A DNA stretch of 64,000 bases, taken from NCBI RefSeq assembly GCF_000466745.1, contig NZ_ANNI01000001.1:1-64000 (forward strand), read 5' to 3'. The stretch comes from Campylobacter concisus ATCC 51562. GTDB taxonomy: Bacteria; Campylobacterota; Campylobacteria; Campylobacterales; Campylobacteraceae. The position numbers and the translations under genes are program-made. Below the pieces are notes generated by a model. That model searched no databases. It was not told the origin of the DNA and saw only the letters and a list, made by a program, of their open reading frames with translations. This document shows, in pieces, positions 56,568 to 64,000 of this stretch. The stretch's first letter is position 1. Every line of letters starts with the position of its first letter.

Positions 56568-56591
56568 TTAGCCCCTTTATAAAGGGGCTAA
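56568..56591 (+). terminator. Perfect palindromic terminator after typA
   Basis: Arms TTAGCCCCTTTA (56568-56579) and TAAAGGGGCTAA (56580-56591) are exact reverse complements; the AT-rich centre forms the loop. AT-rich on both flanks, so it could act in both directions. Confidence 0.7.
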
Positions 56592-56833
56592 TAATTAAAC
56601 TCTAAAAACAGCAAAAAAAGATTTAAATAAATTCTTATATCTTTTTGCATTATTTATTTAAGTTGGCTTTGTTCAAGACGAAATAGAGCCATTCTCTCTC
56701 ATCTAAAATTTATCAATCTTAAAACTATTTATGCTTTAAAATACCATACTTACTTTTCTATTTTTGCTTTTAATGTAATCAATACAAAAATGCTTAGTTT
56801 ATGTTAGAATCGGCGAAAATTTAAAGGAAATCT

Positions 56834-57019
56834 ATGAAAAAACTAAAATTTATCTTTGCTCTCGCCGCGGCATTTATTTTTGGCGGCTGCGAGAGGGCGG
56901 CGTGGCTGTATGAGGGAAATTTCAACGAAAACAGATATGAGCAAGTAAAAAAAGACGCGAAAAAGGCAAAGCAAATGCGAAAAAAAGCGTGCGAGCTAGG
57001 CGATAAGCAAAGCTGTTAA
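56834..57019 (+). CDS. Small lipoprotein with a Sel1-like Cys-pair tail
   Basis: A 61-residue predicted lipoprotein: signal sequence with lipobox 'FIFGGC' (Cys about residue 19) and a basic helical tail ending 'MRKKACELGDKQSC'. That ending has the Cys-x7-Cys spacing and wording of one Sel1/Hcp half repeat, so it could be a shrunken relative of the Sel1 proteins elsewhere in the window. Early codons (GCG, GGC, AGG) are more GC-rich than those of its neighbours. TTAAAGGAAATCT precedes the ATG. No function known. Confidence 0.65.
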   Translation: MKKLKFIFALAAAFIFGGCERAAWLYEGNFNENRYEQVKKDAKKAKQMRKKACELGDKQSC

Positions 57020-57443
57020 ATTGACAATAAGGCGTTTTGACAAAAATTTTAAAATGATAAAACTCTATAAAGTCTTAACATAGCTAGCAATTTAGAGTAG
57101 TAACTTTTAGCATATTTTTGAATTCTGTAATAAGTTTGCTAATTTATATTTTTAAGTTTATAAAAGCTTTATTACACTTTTTTATAGTAGCCAGTGAAGT
57201 AAAGTTAAATTTTTACTTTACTAGACTCAAAAGTAAAATTTCTGTAGAGTTTGCAAGCTATAAAATTTACTTATACTTTTAGCTATCAAAACAATCAACA
57301 AAACTCATTGATAAATTTTCTACTAAATCTTATTTTAAATAAAAGTAAATATTAACTTTCTTAAATAAATCTAAATATAACAATGTAATTTTAAGCCATT
57401 AGATTATAAGATTTTTTTAAATTTTATTTTTAAGGATTGCAAC
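57020..57443. other. Non-coding AT-rich gap before the torA-type operon
   Basis: No open frame of merit. One AT-rich inverted repeat (about 57198-57209 and 57212-57222, one bulged base) is the only structure seen. The last 60 bases contain a plausible -10 (TATAAG) and the AAGGA ribosome-binding site of the cytochrome gene. Confidence 0.4.
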
Positions 57444-58013
57444 ATGAAAATGCTATTTTTAGCCCCTGTCTTAGCATGTAGTCTTGCTTTTAGTGCAGAT
57501 GTCATCGCAAAAGATGCCAATATAACGCTAGATGGCAAGATGATCGGAAAGATCGAGGTTTTAACACCAGTCGAAGTCGTCGAAAAAGGCGATAAAACGA
57601 GCAAAATCAAGGTTAATGGCGTAGTTTCGGCAAACTATTTAGCCCAACTTCAAAGAAGTATAGAAGATCCAGAAATCTTTGTAGCTTTTAATGACGAGAG
57701 TGAGGCAAATTTCAAAAAAGTAAAAGATCTTGAAGATGACTACGGCGAGGTTTGGTACCAAGCAGAGGGCGTTTATGAAGTGCCAAATGACGCACTTGGT
57801 GGTGATACAAAAAAGCTTTACGTAAAAGCACAACAAATTTATGAAGAGACCTGCTCTGCGTGTCATAGACTTCATGAGCCAAATAGCTTTACAGCGGCTC
57901 AGTGGCCAGCAAATTTAGCTGGAATGGTCGATGCGAAATTTGTAGCACTAGATGAAACTGACCTAAATTTAGTGCTCAAATACTTACAACACAATGCCAA
58001 AAAAGTAAAATAA
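57444..58013 (+). CDS. Monohaem cytochrome c, electron donor to the TorA-type reductase
   Basis: Periplasmic cytochrome that feeds electrons to the adjacent molybdoenzyme. Seen: a signal peptide (MKMLFLAPVLACSLAFSA), an SH3-like N-terminal segment ('DGKMIGKIEVLTPVEVVEKG'), and one haem site 'CSACHRLHEP' (about residue 137) as in the C-terminal domain of TorC/TorY. 189 residues. The same cytochrome-plus-TorA pair occurs in C. jejuni (Cj0265c-Cj0264c, recalled). No pentaheme TorC-like domain is present, so the donor upstream of it is unknown. 20 bases before the reductase gene. Confidence 0.88.
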   Translation: MKMLFLAPVLACSLAFSADVIAKDANITLDGKMIGKIEVLTPVEVVEKGDKTSKIKVNGVVSANYLAQLQRSIEDPEIFVAFNDESEANFKKVKDLEDDYGEVWYQAEGVYEVPNDALGGDTKKLYVKAQQIYEETCSACHRLHEPNSFTAAQWPANLAGMVDAKFVALDETDLNLVLKYLQHNAKKVK

Positions 58014-58033
58014 ATTTTCATAAGGGAGAAAAT

Positions 58034-60475
58034 ATGAAAAGACGAGATTTTATAAAATTTTCTGCACTTGCAGCCACTGCGGCACAAGCGAACAAGATTG
58101 AAGGTGTGACAAAAACCATTTTTGACCAAAAGAAAACTTTTGGCGCAAATAGATTTGGTCTATTTTGGGCAAATACCAACTCAAATCAAATCGTCTCCGT
58201 TGATCCATTTGATGGTGATAAATTCCCAAATACAATGAATAACAGCTTGCCAGATCTCATCCAAAATGAAAGTCGCGTACTCTATCCATACGTAAGAAAA
58301 AGCTACCTAAAGGCAAAAGGCGCGGCAAAAAGCGAGCTTCGTGGCAAGGAAGAATTTGTGCGTGTTAGCTGGGATACGGCACTTGACCTTGCTGCAAAAG
58401 CCTTAAAAGAAAATTTTGACAAATATGGCCCTGAGAGCATCTACGGCGAATGCTATTGGTGGGGCGGTAGCGGTAAGATCAGCTGGGGTAGGACTGTTGG
58501 CCACAGGATGCTAAAAGTGCTTGGCGGATACGTTGAAGAGAGCGGCGACTACTCAACAGGCGCTGGTCTTGTCATCATGCCTCACGTCCTTGGAAATAGT
58601 GCGGTTTATGACGCTCCTACAAAATGGGAAGCTATGGTTAAAAATGCTAAGAACATCGTATTTTGGGGTACTGACCCGCTTGTAACTGGTCAAATTTCAT
58701 GGCAGCCACCAACACACGATGGTTATCTTGGCATAAAAAAGATAAAAGATGCTGGCATAAAAACTTATAGCGTTTGCGTCTTTAAAAACGACACCACAAG
58801 ATATCTTGACTCTGAAGCTATCATCGTTCGTCCAAATACCGACGTAGCAATGATGCTTGGCATGTGCCACTATCTATATGAAAACAAGCTTTATGACGAA
58901 GAATTTATCAAAAAATACACAGTTGGCTTTAATAAATTTAAAGACTACCTACTTGGCACAACCGACAAAGTGGTCAAAGACATAAACTGGGCTAGTAAAA
59001 TTTGTGGTGTAAAAGCCGAAGATATAGCTAAATTTGCAACAGCGCTTGCAAAAGAGCCAAGCACTATCATCGCTGGCAGATCACTTCAAAGACAAGATCA
59101 CGGCGAGATGGGCTTTTGGGGTATCGTAACACTTAGTGCGATGCTTGGCCACATCGGTAAAGAGGGTCTTGGATTTGAGTTTAACCTCTACTACGGAAAC
59201 GGTAGCACCGATAAGATAGCACCTGCTCTAAAAGGTATCAGCACTAGGATAAGCGAGAAATATGAAAACGTAGATGGCGCTCCATGGAAGAAATTTAAAA
59301 ACGTAACCATCCCATCTTCAAGATCAATCGAAGCTTTGCAAAATCCTGGCAAAGAGATAGATTATGATGGCTCTAAGATCAAACTTCCACATATGAGAGT
59401 AGCTTATATGGCCTCTGGTTCGATGTTTACAAGACACCAGGACGTAAATAACACCGTTAAAGCGTGGCGTAAATTTGACACCGTAATAACCGCTGAGCCA
59501 TACTGGACAAGCACAGCTAAACTAAGCGACATCGTCTTACCAGTGGCACTTGAGGTAGAGAGAAATGACATCAACCAAAGTGTCCCATCAAGCGAATACA
59601 TCGTGGCTTATAAGCCAGTAGTTGAGCCAATGGGAGAAAGCAGAAGCGACTACTGGATATGCTCACAAATTTGCAAACGCTGGGGTAGAGAAGAGGTCTT
59701 TACTGAGGGTAAAGATGAGCTTGGCTGGGCAAAAGAATTTTACGCAGATGCCGTAGAGCAAGCTAAGGCACTAGATCTTAAAATGCCAAGCTTTGATGAG
59801 TTTTGGAAAGAGGGCTATGTCAAATTTGACAAAGACAATGAAGAGACAAAATACTACACAAGACTTAGTGCATTTAGAGAAAATCCGCACAAAAATCGCC
59901 TTGGTACGCCATCAGGCAAGATAGAGATATACTCTCCAACTATCGCTAAATTTGGCTACAAAGACTTTGCCCCACACTTTGCTTGGATCGAGCCGTTTGA
60001 GTGGCTTGGTAGTGAAAAAGCTAAAAAATATCCATTTAGCATCACAACCCCACACTCAAGATATCGCCTCCACTCTCAGCTAAATAACTCAATAATCAGA
60101 AACTACGCTGAAGTGAGCGCAAGAGAGCCGATGTTAATAAATACAAACGACGCTAAGAAAAAAGGTATCGCAACTGGTGATGTAGTGAGAGTCTTTAATG
60201 ACAGGGGTGAAATTTTGGTAGGAGCGCTTGTTACTGACATCATCCCAGAGCGTGTCATCGCTATTTGCGAAGGTGCATGGTACGACCCTGAAGTGCTTGG
60301 CGAAAGAAGCCTTTGTAAGCACGGCTGCATCAATGTCTTAACACGCGACAAAGGCACATCTAGTATCGCTCAAAGCAACTGCGGACATACGATACTAGCG
60401 GATCTTGAAAAATATAAAGGCGAGATCAAACCAATAACTGCCTTTTCTAAACCAAAAATTTTACAATCTTTGTAG
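58034..60475 (+). CDS. torA: TorA/DmsA-family molybdopterin N- or S-oxide reductase
   Basis: Periplasmic terminal reductase for trimethylamine N-oxide or dimethyl sulfoxide. Seen: a Tat signal ('KRRDFIKFSA'), no N-terminal [4Fe-4S] Cys motif, the molybdenum ligand Ser174 in 'SGDYSTGAG', 'WGTDPLVTGQISW', 'TDVAMMLGMCHYLYE' and a C-terminal dinucleotide-binding domain with 'SRYRLHSQLNN'. 813 residues, matching the TorA/BisC group of the DMSO reductase family. torD-like chaperone genes are not in the window. The exact oxide used is not shown by sequence. Confidence 0.9.
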   Translation: MKRRDFIKFSALAATAAQANKIEGVTKTIFDQKKTFGANRFGLFWANTNSNQIVSVDPFDGDKFPNTMNNSLPDLIQNESRVLYPYVRKSYLKAKGAAKSELRGKEEFVRVSWDTALDLAAKALKENFDKYGPESIYGECYWWGGSGKISWGRTVGHRMLKVLGGYVEESGDYSTGAGLVIMPHVLGNSAVYDAPTKWEAMVKNAKNIVFWGTDPLVTGQISWQPPTHDGYLGIKKIKDAGIKTYSVCVFKNDTTRYLDSEAIIVRPNTDVAMMLGMCHYLYENKLYDEEFIKKYTVGFNKFKDYLLGTTDKVVKDINWASKICGVKAEDIAKFATALAKEPSTIIAGRSLQRQDHGEMGFWGIVTLSAMLGHIGKEGLGFEFNLYYGNGSTDKIAPALKGISTRISEKYENVDGAPWKKFKNVTIPSSRSIEALQNPGKEIDYDGSKIKLPHMRVAYMASGSMFTRHQDVNNTVKAWRKFDTVITAEPYWTSTAKLSDIVLPVALEVERNDINQSVPSSEYIVAYKPVVEPMGESRSDYWICSQICKRWGREEVFTEGKDELGWAKEFYADAVEQAKALDLKMPSFDEFWKEGYVKFDKDNEETKYYTRLSAFRENPHKNRLGTPSGKIEIYSPTIAKFGYKDFAPHFAWIEPFEWLGSEKAKKYPFSITTPHSRYRLHSQLNNSIIRNYAEVSAREPMLINTNDAKKKGIATGDVVRVFNDRGEILVGALVTDIIPERVIAICEGAWYDPEVLGERSLCKHGCINVLTRDKGTSSIAQSNCGHTILADLEKYKGEIKPITAFSKPKILQSL

Positions 60476-60486
60476 AATTTATATAA

Positions 60487-60512
60487 ATTTAGCCCTCGCA
60501 TGGGGGCTAAAT
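60487..60512. terminator. Bidirectional terminator after torA
   Basis: ATTTAGCCC (60487-60495) and GGGCTAAAT (60504-60512) form a 9-bp stem with an 8-base loop, followed by TATTTTT. Its right arm contains the stop of the convergent YolD-like gene (60507), so it can serve both. Confidence 0.75.
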
Positions 60513-60815
60513 TATTTTTAGGTCATTTATATCTTCAAATTTAATCCTAGTTTTTACAACCATAAGAGTTTTATTTTTGAAATTTACGTCAGAGATTAGT
60601 CCGCTAGCACTTGTATAGGTGTAGCCGTCATGATAGCTCACATATACTTCATCAGCCGGCTTTAGCTTGCTTATCTTTTTTAAAATTTCATCCATCATGC
60701 TTTCATCAAGTTCAAGTTTTTCGCATTTTTCTCGCTCTCTTGACCGCAGGGCTCGCTCTAAGGTTGAGAGAGGATTAAACGAGCTAAAAATTTTTGCTCT
60801 ATCTTTACTCGCCAC
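60507..60815 (-). CDS. YolD-like protein paired with a Y-family polymerase
   Basis: A small 102-residue protein whose C-terminal half (about 50-102: 'EVYVSYHDGYTYTSASGLIS' then 'TRIKFEDINDLKII') resembles the YolD domain, in Bacillus encoded beside the Y-family polymerase UvrX. Its start overlaps the polymerase gene by 11 bases, the same operon pairing. That context raises a modest sequence likeness to a plausible call. YolD's role is unknown; a regulatory or clamp-like partner is speculation. Confidence 0.55.
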   Translation of the reverse strand: MASKDRAKIFSSFNPLSTLERALRSREREKCEKLELDESMMDEILKKISKLKPADEVYVSYHDGYTYTSASGLISDVNFKNKTLMVVKTRIKFEDINDLKII

Positions 60816-62067
60816 TTTTGTGCCCTCCGATCTTTTTATTTCTATCTTGCCCAGTGGCTTCTGGTAGTAGATCGATCGCTCTTAAAACCGAGTTTTTACC
60901 AAATTTTTCTTTTATGAGATTTAGGGATTTTAAAACCGCCTTTTCTTTAGTGTTATCCTCAAAAAGACTAGAGTGAGCGAGTCTTTCTTTTACTACGTCA
61001 TTTGCACTGATGCTAATTTGCCTAATCATCCCAACATTTTTTATCTTGTTTAAAAGCAGCTCCTCAGCCGCGCTCATCAGCACGCTTGAGACATTTGTTG
61101 GTGTCTTAAACCGAACACTTGCACGTTGCAGCGGCTCAAACTTGTCTGAAAATTTGATACTTATCGTAAGCCCACTCGCCTTGAGCTCTTTGTTTATGAG
61201 CCTAAGAGCGAGCCTGTCAGCCATTTCTTTTAGTACGACTACCGCCTCACAACGTTCGTAGTCTCTTGGTAAAATTTCAGAGCTAAAGTAGGATTTTGTG
61301 CTTGGTTTATATGCTTTTATATCAGCTATTGTCGTTGGCTCTATGCCATTTGCATGGTCTATCGTTATATAAGCATCAACTCCAAAAAAATTCTCAAGTA
61401 GGCTTCGCGGAGCATTTGCTATATCTTTCATGCAAAAAATTCCATGTTTTTCCAGCTTTAGCCTAGTTTGCTTACCGATACGCCAAAAGTCATCCAAGGG
61501 TTGATGCGTCCAAAGACGTTCTTTATAAAGCTGCTCGTCTAAAAATGCAATCCCATCATCACTGTGCTTAGCCAAGATATCAAGGGCGATTTTTGCGAGG
61601 TATAAATTTGTGCCCATGCCACAGGTGGCCGTCACGCCAGTAGTTTTTAAAATTTCATCCATTATCTTTTTGGCTATGGATTTTGCATCGGTATTATAAA
61701 ATTTAACATAAGAAGTAAGATCGATAAAGGCCTCATCGATAGAATAGACATAGATATCATCTTTTGAGACGTATTTTAGATATATCTCATAAATTTTAGC
61801 CGCATAGTCGATGTAAAACTGCATTCTGGGTGGCGCAATGATAAATTTTATAGCCTTTGGTATTTCAAAAAGCCTGCATCTATTTTTCACACCTTTGGCT
61901 CTAAGAGCTGGGCTAACGGCTAGGCAAACACTTCCGTTGCCACGACTATCGTCAGCCACGACCAGATCGGTTTTAAACGGATCAAGCCCTCGCTCTACAC
62001 ACTCAACTGAGGCATAAAAGGACTTTAGGTCAATGACGGCATAAAATTTTTGTGCTTCGTTTTTCAT
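60805..62067 (-). CDS. Y-family (UmuC/DinB-type) translesion DNA polymerase
   Basis: Error-prone polymerase for damaged templates. Seen: the ImpB/MucB/SamB domain with catalytic Asp13 in 'YAVIDLKSFYASVE', the invariant 'YSIDEAF' (Asp111, Glu112), the thumb and a C-terminal little finger. 420 residues. No UmuD gene is adjacent, so a UmuD-independent UvrX-type or DinB-type enzyme is more likely than a full Pol V. It forms an operon with the YolD-like gene. No LexA-type box was recognised upstream. Confidence 0.9.
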   Translation of the reverse strand: MKNEAQKFYAVIDLKSFYASVECVERGLDPFKTDLVVADDSRGNGSVCLAVSPALRAKGVKNRCRLFEIPKAIKFIIAPPRMQFYIDYAAKIYEIYLKYVSKDDIYVYSIDEAFIDLTSYVKFYNTDAKSIAKKIMDEILKTTGVTATCGMGTNLYLAKIALDILAKHSDDGIAFLDEQLYKERLWTHQPLDDFWRIGKQTRLKLEKHGIFCMKDIANAPRSLLENFFGVDAYITIDHANGIEPTTIADIKAYKPSTKSYFSSEILPRDYERCEAVVVLKEMADRLALRLINKELKASGLTISIKFSDKFEPLQRASVRFKTPTNVSSVLMSAAEELLLNKIKNVGMIRQISISANDVVKERLAHSSLFEDNTKEKAVLKSLNLIKEKFGKNSVLRAIDLLPEATGQDRNKKIGGHKSGE

Positions 62068-62162
62068 GGGGTGATTATAGATGAAAATTAGTAAAAGTTC
62101 GTTTTTGAAAGATTGATCTTAAGGTTAAAATTTCTAATAAAAATTTTTTAGAAACAAAATAA

Positions 62163-62956
62163 GCAAAATGGATAAATTTTACTAGTGGAGCCAGAGCAAA
62201 TGCAACGCACAACGAAGTTAATATAATTGGTTCTACTATTGAAAAAACTAGACAATCAGGTGTTTATATTGGTTTAACAGATAGAAGTGATGTAAATTTT
62301 AGCAAAGTAAAAATAAAAATGGCGAGTATATGCTTGGGGCTTTTGCTATACCAACATTTGATAACAGCAACGAAGATGCCAAAATAGATGGCAGAGTTAG
62401 AAACTATGGATTTGGTATTTTTTCAAGGCTAAATTTACCACGTGATTTTTATATGGATCTCATGGCAAAAGCTGGTAGGAGTCAAACTAAGGTTGATGCG
62501 AAAGATGTAGATTATAAAATCTCAATGCCATACTACAATGCTAGCTTTGGCGTCGGCAAAAAGATAAAATTTGATAGTTTTATGCTTGATAGTGGGCTAA
62601 ACTACGCACTCTCTTATGTCGGTAGCGATGAGGCAGATATCGGACAAAGCACATTAAAATTTAGCAGCGTTACATCAAGTAGAGCTAAAATTTACTCAAA
62701 AATAGCCTATGATGCTGGTAAATTTAATCCTTATGGAAAAATTAGCGCTGAGTATAAATTTAACACCAAGTCAAAAATAGCGGTGATCCAAGAAGACGAG
62801 GAGATCAGCCTAACTCAAAAAGGCACAAGCTCAGAGGTTGAGGTCGGTCTAAGATATACGCCAACTTATGCAACACTCATAAATTTTGGCATAGCACAAT
62901 CTTTTGGTAAAAAAGATCAAAGCAGCGCAAAACTTCAGTTTGCTTATAGATTCTAA
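62163..62956 (+). pseudogene. Remnant of an autotransporter (passenger end and beta-barrel)
   Basis: The C-terminal barrel (ATG-like frame from 62330, about 208 residues, ending 'LQFAYRF' with terminal Phe) is an autotransporter translocator. Upstream, in another frame (open from 62163), the passenger end reads 'FTSGARANATHNEVNIIGST' and 'DRSDVNFSKVKIK'. Restoring one A in the A-run at 62315-62319 joins the frames as '...KNGEYMLGAF', so a single frameshift broke the gene, and no start codon exists left of 62163, so its 5' part is missing. The barrel alone cannot export anything. A short homopolymer could in principle phase-vary, but the 5' loss makes expression unlikely. A strong hairpin ends the unit. 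Confidence 0.8.
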
Positions 62957-62987
62957 AAATTTAGTGGCTTTTTTAGCCACTAAATTT
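62957..62987. terminator. Strong bidirectional terminator between the autotransporter remnant and aroC
   Basis: AAATTTAGTGGCT (62957-62969) and AGCCACTAAATTT (62975-62987) make a perfect 13-bp stem with a TTTTT loop, T-rich flanks on both sides. Confidence 0.85.
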
Positions 62988-63003
62988 ACTTATTTTTATA
63001 GAT

Positions 63004-64000
63004 TTAGCCGTAAATCTTCTTTAAATTTTCAAGCTTTGTACTAGCATTTAGTAGTAACATATCGGCGATAACTAGCCTTATCATCGCAGTTGCAACGACA
63101 CTACCACGTATACCTATGCAAGGATCATGTCTACCTCTTAGCTCAAAATCTACCACTTCGCCAGCTAAATTTAGCGTCTTTTGCTCTTTAAATATCGAAG
63201 GCGTAGGCTTAAAATGGCTCTTTAGCACGATCTCGGCGCCACTGCTTATGCCCCCAAGTATGCCACCAGCGTTGTTGCTCAAAAAGCCAAGCTCGTCCAT
63301 CTCGTCATTGTTTGCTGAGCCAAGCATGGAGCTTACATTTACGCCAGCACCTATCTCAACGGCTTTTACACCATTTATGCCCATCAAAGCCGCTGCTAAA
63401 GCGCTATCTAGCTTATCATAAAGTGGCTCACCAAGACCAGCTGGCACTCCTCTAGCCACGCTTAAAACCACAGCTCCCACGCTATCGTGCTCGCTTCTAG
63501 CTTTATTTACCACTTCTTTCATCGCTTCTTCGTTGCCAAGAGCGTAAATTTGAGAATTTTTAGCAAAGTTAAAGTCTATTTTGTCACTAAAAACTTTACC
63601 GATACCAAGCACTCCACTTAAAATTTCTATATTAAACTCATTTAAAAGTAGCTGTGCAAAAGCTCCACCAGCTACTCTAATGGCCGTTTCTCTTGCGCTT
63701 GAGCGTCCGCCGCCTCTGTGATCTCTAAAGCCATATTTTTTGAAATATGTAAAATCCGCATGGCCAGGGCGGAAAATTTCACGTAAATTGTCATAGTCGT
63801 TTGACTTTTGGTTGTTGTTAAAAATGGCAAAACCTATCGGTGCTCCAGTGCTTACTCCGTTAAAAATACCGCTAAAAATTTCTATCTTATCGGCTTCATC
63901 TCTTGCGGTTGTAAAGTTGCTTTGTCCCGGGCGGCGTCTATCTAGCTCACTTTGGATGAAATCTACATCTATCTTTAGCCCAGCTGGAAGTCCGTCTATT
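63004..64000 (-). CDS. aroC: Chorismate synthase AroC, 5' end outside the window
   Basis: Last step of the shikimate pathway: makes chorismate from EPSP with reduced FMN. The frame runs off the right edge without a stop. Seen: 'RRRPGQSNFTTARDEAD', 'GFAIFNNNQKSNDYDNLR', 'RPGHADFTYFKKYG', 'DHRGGGRSSARETA' with its FMN/phosphate residues, and 'GRHDPCIGIRGSVVA'. An internal start at 63612 should be ignored. About 332 residues seen, missing roughly the first 30. Confidence 0.95.
   Translation of the reverse strand, partial: IDGLPAGLKIDVDFIQSELDRRRPGQSNFTTARDEADKIEIFSGIFNGVSTGAPIGFAIFNNNQKSNDYDNLREIFRPGHADFTYFKKYGFRDHRGGGRSSARETAIRVAGGAFAQLLLNEFNIEILSGVLGIGKVFSDKIDFNFAKNSQIYALGNEEAMKEVVNKARSEHDSVGAVVLSVARGVPAGLGEPLYDKLDSALAAALMGINGVKAVEIGAGVNVSSMLGSANNDEMDELGFLSNNAGGILGGISSGAEIVLKSHFKPTPSIFKEQKTLNLAGEVVDFELRGRHDPCIGIRGSVVATAMIRLVIADMLLLNASTKLENLKKIYG

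Noticed and set aside
57198..57222. AT-rich inverted repeat as a terminator of the small lipoprotein gene
   Set aside because: It lies about 180 bases after the stop, has almost no GC in the stem and may arise by composition alone.
63004..63612. A separate 202-residue aroC-like gene
   Set aside because: The frame continues without a stop to the window edge with AroC motifs, so the 63612 GTG is internal.

Overview
The window is Campylobacter-type DNA (Campylobacterota, most like C. concisus or a close relative). It is AT-rich, has a ruvC-dnaA-dnaN-gyrB origin region, mcc-type sulfite respiration, a TorA-type reductase, sigma54 promoters at hook genes, luxS, thyX and RNase J. The species call is inferred from gene content and protein style; no rRNA gene is present to confirm it.

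Layout. (1) 1-6480: one end of an integrated mobile element. A five-gene minus-strand operon (two coiled-coil proteins of unknown role, TrbJ-like, TrbM-like, Toprim protein) is separated by a 683-bp AT-rich region with 16-bp direct repeats from a plus-strand tyrosine integrase. (2) 6704-18509: chromosomal core with an RluA-type pseudouridine synthase, a tight minus-strand operon (SF1 helicase, hisF, nucleosidase-like protein, rlmN and a 36-residue membrane peptide), then a plus-strand operon rsmA-rnj-kdsD-RsuA-type synthase. (3) 18582-34698: a respiratory sulfite reductase locus. MccS/MccR two-component genes stand upstream of mccA (octaheme cytochrome with the special CX15CH haem site), mccB, mccC, mccD and the dedicated haem lyase ccsA1. 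They are followed by a Sel1-repeat protein and a six-gene set with NosL domains, an ABC transporter and a Cys-rich membrane protein. I infer that this set supplies copper to MccA. A second Sel1 protein lies convergently at the far end. (4) 34941-42859: pyrE, an antiporter, the large hook protein flgE behind a sigma54 promoter, thyX, an adenine methyltransferase, luxS and a MOSC protein. (5) 42876-50300: ruvC, dnaA flanked by two DnaA-box clusters (bipartite oriC), dnaN, gyrB, queF with an unusual basic tail, an HD protein, and the SRP RNA gene (ffs) on the minus strand, whose 3' end overlaps the HD gene. (6) 50404-56553: a small unknown gene, the sigma54-driven fliK-flgD-flgE operon and typA. 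(7) 56834-64000: a small lipoprotein, a monohaem cytochrome with a TorA-family reductase, a YolD-like/Y-family polymerase pair, an autotransporter remnant and the 3' part of aroC.

How the genes work together. Two anaerobic respiratory systems (sulfite and S-/N-oxide) occupy about 20 kb. The two hook genes share the RpoN regulon. The origin region is ordinary core. The parts least explained by known systems are the NosL/ABC/CxxC tail of the mcc operon, the small membrane peptides (7766-7876, 23122-23307), the queF tail and the coiled-coil genes of the mobile element. No CRISPR array, tRNA, rRNA or insertion sequence was seen.
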